Source of the DNA: Phoronis australis
Taxonomy: Eukaryota > Phoronida > Phoronidae
Length of the DNA: 64,000 bases
Direction of reading: 5' to 3'
Assembly: GCA_002633005.1 (NCBI GenBank)
Contig: NMRA01000257.1
Coordinates: forward strand, 459,196-523,195
A model generated the notes under the pieces. That model saw only the letters and a list, made by a program, of their open reading frames with translations. It was not told the origin of the DNA and made no database searches. Numbering within the stretch: the first letter of the stretch is position 1; each line of letters starts with the position of its first letter. Made by a program: the position numbers and the translations under genes. This document shows, piece by piece, positions 60,701 through 64,000 of this stretch.

Positions 60701-60979
60701 GACGGATGCTTTCACATCGAACTGGAGCAGCATGAACACATATGCATTCCGCCCGTTTTGCTTCATAAGCCGGTGCCCAGTCAAAGTGCGTAAGGAGACC
60801 TCTTTGACACTAGTCTCTCCTGTGTGGCCAGGTCAACCCATGCTCCTGAACATGAGCGTCGATTTGCCGATGCTGTTGTCACATGCTCCACGAGTACTGA
60901 CGTCCCCCAAGAGGACACACATATAGTAATCCTAGCCAACTCTAGCAGCTTGGACAGTCTCAGGGAACATCGGCCAACA

Positions 60980-61360
60980 CACGAGTTTTCTGAAGACGTT
61001 GCATTCTTGCTGCGTGAGAAGGCACATGAGAATTTTACGCAGGCCCTGGGTTAGCTGGTGTCGTGAAAAAGCGGTTGATTCCTTTCAAGCCCGTTTGGCA
61101 AATGTAGCAGACTTTCTTGCACCCTAGTTTCACAGAAGACTCGAGTATGCTACTGTGAACAACCACATGTCATCCTTGTCGACATATCACCAGCCAACTG
61201 ACAGGACCCCAGTAGGCCAACACCCGGTCATCAAATGCCTCTTGCGAGGAATGTTTAACACCCCTCCCCCAGGGCAAGGTACATCAACACTTGGAATGTG
61301 AATGGCCTCCTGCTATATATAGCATCGTTGTTAAAAACAATGAATAATTGTCACTCAAAG
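60980..61360 (+). pseudogene. DIRS-like tyrosine recombinase remnant
   Basis: FQARLANVADFLAP, then a stop, then YATVNNHMSSLSTYH, PVGQHPVIKCLLRGMFN and, after a frameshift, RARYINTWNVNGLLLYIASL match the N-terminal domain and the start of the core of DIRS recombinases (NvhrSAlS.fH...vGqHPlv.rlmkGiFn...p.pRY..tWDV..vL.yl). The catalytic Arg/His/Tyr part is missing or unreadable. Confidence 0.78.
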
Positions 61361-61464
61361 AGTTGTCCCAGAAACTGCCAATGCTGTAAGCGTTGACTAC
61401 AATCACCAGAGGCTCGGAGTTGCATAAAATCAATCCCACGTGAATAACTGACTATGGGGACTAA

Positions 61465-61873
61465 AACCAAAGGACCTAACGTTCCTTTTTTAACTTTTTC
61501 ATCGTAACCTTTTAACGATAATTAGAAGCTATGTGTTGTGAAATGTTCTAGAACATGTAGAACAGCCAATTCGAGAATGACTCGAAATCAAACGAACCAC
61601 CTATTTGCATCAGACATCACAAGGTTGTGATGGCTTGTTCTATAGCACGATGGCTCAAAGCTCTTGTCTGCAACCGGAATTGATACTTCAATTTTCAAAG
61701 CAGTTTGGTCTTGAAGAGAGGTAAATATGTTTGTTCATTAAAGATCTGCCTACGATAAAACCATATGGGTTACCACAGTTTAAACTAAGTAGCTTCTTTG
61801 GAAGCGCTGTACACGTGGGTTGGTGAGGGAAGTCGACAGTGTTGACGACTTAATGAGTGAGTACAAAAAGTCC
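61465..61873. other. Non-coding stretch up to the duplication junction
   Basis: AT-rich sequence between the DIRS-like relic and the start of the duplicated segment at 61874. Nothing recognised. Confidence 0.5.
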
Positions 61874-62163
61874 CAGGCTTAAAATTCTAACATGATGCAG
61901 AACTTTAATCATTCTTAATTAAATACGAATTACATTTAATTCAATAAGTCTATTGAAATGTTGTTTTTTCATGAATGTTCAGTATGTTAATTAATTTATC
62001 GAGTTGTAATTGCCTTCTTAACAAGTTGTCTAAACCAAGACTTTATTATGTTCGCCAAAGAGCTGTCTATGTCTTTGTAAATGAACTTACACACTATCAC
62101 TCTGTTACACTTGTCTTGGGTGCAGTTACTATTTACCTTTAATTTTGTTTCTCATTTTTGCAG

Positions 62164-62286
62164 GTGCGACCAATTGTATACACAGATTTTGAAAATGCTC
62201 TTAGTCAACTGCGTGCCATGGTGTCCCAATCTGACCTCCATCTTTATCTAGAGTGGAATACCAAATTTGGAAGTTGCAGTGCTTAA
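62164..62286 (+). pseudogene. Orphan copy of FIGNL1 terminal exon
   Basis: The 41-codon frame is intact ([20 protein letters not shown], then SQSDLHLYLEWNTKFGSCSA and TAA) behind an acceptor TTTTTGCAG identical to the parent's. It differs from exon 14 at 16 of 123 positions, 8 residues. Exon 13 and everything upstream are absent locally, so on its own it is a dead fragment. It could still serve as an alternative last exon if FIGNL1 transcripts read through 27 kb. Confidence 0.85.
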
Positions 62287-62428
62287 CGTCATGATGGTCA
62301 TTGACGCGGTTTGTTAAATAATCCTTCTTATCACATTTACTGTTGGGTATTGAAAAAAAAACGGTTTGCTGTCATGAAGTTCACCTTTTACGTTTACTAG
62401 TGACTTGATATATAAATTTAAAAGAAAA

Positions 62429-62434
62429 AATAAA
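62429..62434 (+). terminator. Poly(A) signal AATAAA behind the orphan exon
   Basis: A canonical AATAAA about 145 nt after the orphan exon's stop codon, at the position matching AATATA in copy A. Confidence 0.5.
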
Positions 62435-62485
62435 AACTCACGTTTGCTTATTTAGCATGGAGCTTCATCATCTCTCCTTTAGTTG

Positions 62486-62705
62486 ACTTCTCAGGTAGAC
62501 GTAGTCACCACGTGACATATAGACCGACTTCTCTGGTAGAAGTAGTCACCACGTGACACTTAGACAGACTTCTCTGGTAGACGTAGTCACCACGCGACAC
62601 TTAGACAGACTTCTCTGGTAGACGTAGTCACCTTCTCTGGTAGACGTAGTCACCACGTGACACTTGGACCGACTTCTCTGGTAGAGGTAGTCACCACGTG
62701 ACCCA
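62486..62705. repeat. 41-bp minisatellite with CACGTG, copy B
   Basis: Units start at 62486, 62527, 62568 and 62609, the last interrupted by a 24-bp partial repetition, then continue to about 62705. Most units read CACGTGA; one reads CACGCGA. Confidence 0.85.
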
Positions 62706-63818
62706 TGAACATGTTTCACTACACAGACATTTCTCTACTCACTCTGCGTTCCTCGGTTACATTTACTGCTCCATGTATACAGAACTCAGTCATACACACA
62801 TCACTGTCAGCATACGCATAGCTGTACTTGGCTGTTCGTAGGCGGGGGGGTCATATGGGCCATATGACATACCTTTGCGTCAATGGAATTGTGCAACTAG
62901 GAGAATTTCACCCCCTGCAGTTACCCCCCCCCCCCTCTTCTTGTCGTATGTCTCCTCCCATTTTTCCATTGGATGCTGCGCTGCTCGAATTTTCCTCGAT
63001 TTTCCCGAATCTGAACCCCCTCCCACCAAATAGGCCCGTGACTGCCACAGTTAGATAACCCTTCATCCAAATATACTATTCATCCACTGATGCACGACGC
63101 AGTCACCAAGCTCATCAAGCTCACCAGACATTCACTACAGTTGAGTTGCGGAAGTACTAGTAGACAATAAATGATAGATAAAATACACCAGGAGAATTCA
63201 ATAAAGGATTGTTAAAGTACACAAGGAGAATTGAAATCAAGAGCACATCTTCAGGAAGCCTCGCTAGTGAGTCTTTGCATTCCCTTGACACTCTTGGAAT
63301 AACTCACTGAGACATTTCGGGGAATCCCCAAATTCTTGGTAGGCCACCTCTAATTTTAATTAGTTAAAACTTAACAATCGAAATCCATTTGTAAAGGAGC
63401 TTATTTCAATGTACGACACCAGTTTTATGCTTATTTCCTTCTTCACGTCTGGTTTTCTTGTGTCAGTATTAGCAAACTTTTTTCAGAATTTACCTCAAAT
63501 TTAAGCGTTTTGGCTTGTACACACAAAAAATTGACTTTTGAATTTTTCTTTATCTGTTCGTAGTTCAGCTGTTTTCAAGTGTTTTTAAGAGTTCGTGTAC
63601 ATGTTGATGGCTTTATGAAGAGTAATTAATATGGAGCGCTACATCCGCAGGACCAAAAATGGCCGCTGTGGAGGGAAGTAGGCTATGTTTGCAATCACAA
63701 CAGGCTGTGAGATGTAACTCTGTGACGTCATGGTATTTAATTTTTTAAGTTTTTTGACGCACCTCAGACCAACTAATTCCGCAAATATTTGATGAAATAC
63801 GTTTTTCGAGCGACATAC

Positions 63819-64000
63819 CTGGACAACTCTCTTCCTCTTGTGGTGCTCCTAGACAAAATCTGCCTGGCTGCGGCTCTGGGTTGTTACAAGAGCGTTCTCT
63901 AACTATACTCTGCTGACCCGGCGACGTGCAATTTCCCCAAGGTCCCCATTGGCTATACCCTCCATACAAAGCTTTTTTACGAAGATTTATTACTCCAATC
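63819..64000 (-). CDS. TSR exon of a second mosaic gene copy (cut by window end)
   Basis: The exon corresponds to 37659-37847 and differs at only three of 182 positions: two synonymous changes, plus GSWGNC read as GPWGNC. The donor GTATGT is kept. The acceptor would be at about 64008, outside the window. The rest of this gene copy should lie to the right. Confidence 0.9.

Larger units (their letters stand above)
57047..61460 (+). mobile_element. Decayed DIRS-like (tyrosine recombinase) retrotransposon
   Basis: Reading left to right: an acidic start frame (57047), the DIRS-type RT preamble and fingers (58440-58870), the rest of the RT with YLND at 58981, RNase H pieces (59340-59570 and 60412-60700), and tyrosine-recombinase N-terminal and core pieces (60980-61360). 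Several stops and frameshifts occur, and a foreign repeat interrupts the RNase H region at about 59600-60411. The order RT, RH, YR is diagnostic of DIRS elements. Termini were not found. Confidence 0.8.
61874..64000. repeat. Segmental duplication, copy B (continues past the window)
   Basis: It starts CAGGCTTAAAATTCTAAC and follows copy A (34528 onward) in the same orientation through FIGNL1 exon 14, the poly(A) region, the 41-bp minisatellite and the TSR exon. Non-coding parts carry many substitutions and indels. The RTE fragment and most 80-bp minisatellite units of copy A are missing here. Confidence 0.92.

Overview
The window is nuclear DNA of an intron-rich animal. Short conserved exons sit in long AT-rich introns full of repeats. 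The gene set (FIGNL1, eIF4E, and a mosaic TSR/PAN/C-type-lectin/discoidin gene), the DIRS-like and THAP-type transposons, and the near-duplicate sequence next to some single-N assembly joins fit a highly polymorphic marine invertebrate, most likely a non-vertebrate deuterostome (lancelet, acorn worm or echinoderm). The species is inferred, not proven.

Layout. 1-574 (minus strand): one end of a THAP-domain (Kolobok-like) DNA transposon with an open THAP reading frame. 920-7071 (minus): three exons of the cap-binding protein eIF4E; its last exons lie beyond the left edge and its first exon was not found. About 7.1-19.7 kb: non-coding, with a small inverted-repeat MITE, a 170-bp tandem repeat and a 1-kb direct duplication around an N. 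19784-34945 (plus): a complete FIGNL1 gene whose 14 coding exons join in phase to a 612-residue protein. 37659-50754 (minus, tail to tail with FIGNL1): eight in-phase exons of a secreted or membrane mosaic protein, in the order Cys-rich TSR-like, PAN/apple, C-type lectin, F5/8C discoidin, TSR. Its introns hold a solo LTR with a 5-bp target duplication and a strong heat-shock-element array, a 1-kb foldback element, and a non-autonomous THAP element. About 51-57 kb: no gene recognised. About 57.0-61.5 kb: a decayed DIRS-like tyrosine-recombinase retrotransposon interrupted by another repeat. 61874-64000: a second, diverged copy of the segment that starts at 34528, carrying an orphan copy of the last FIGNL1 exon and a nearly identical copy of the TSR exon.

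How the parts relate. A tandem duplication with a unit of about 27 kb copied the mosaic gene and took the FIGNL1 terminal exon along. The most unusual signals are the heat-shock-like solo LTR, the duplicated FIGNL1 terminal exon that still has an acceptor, open frame and poly(A) signal, a repeat family carrying CTCF-like motifs at about 150-bp spacing, and a 181-bp near-perfect palindrome with a tRNA box B.
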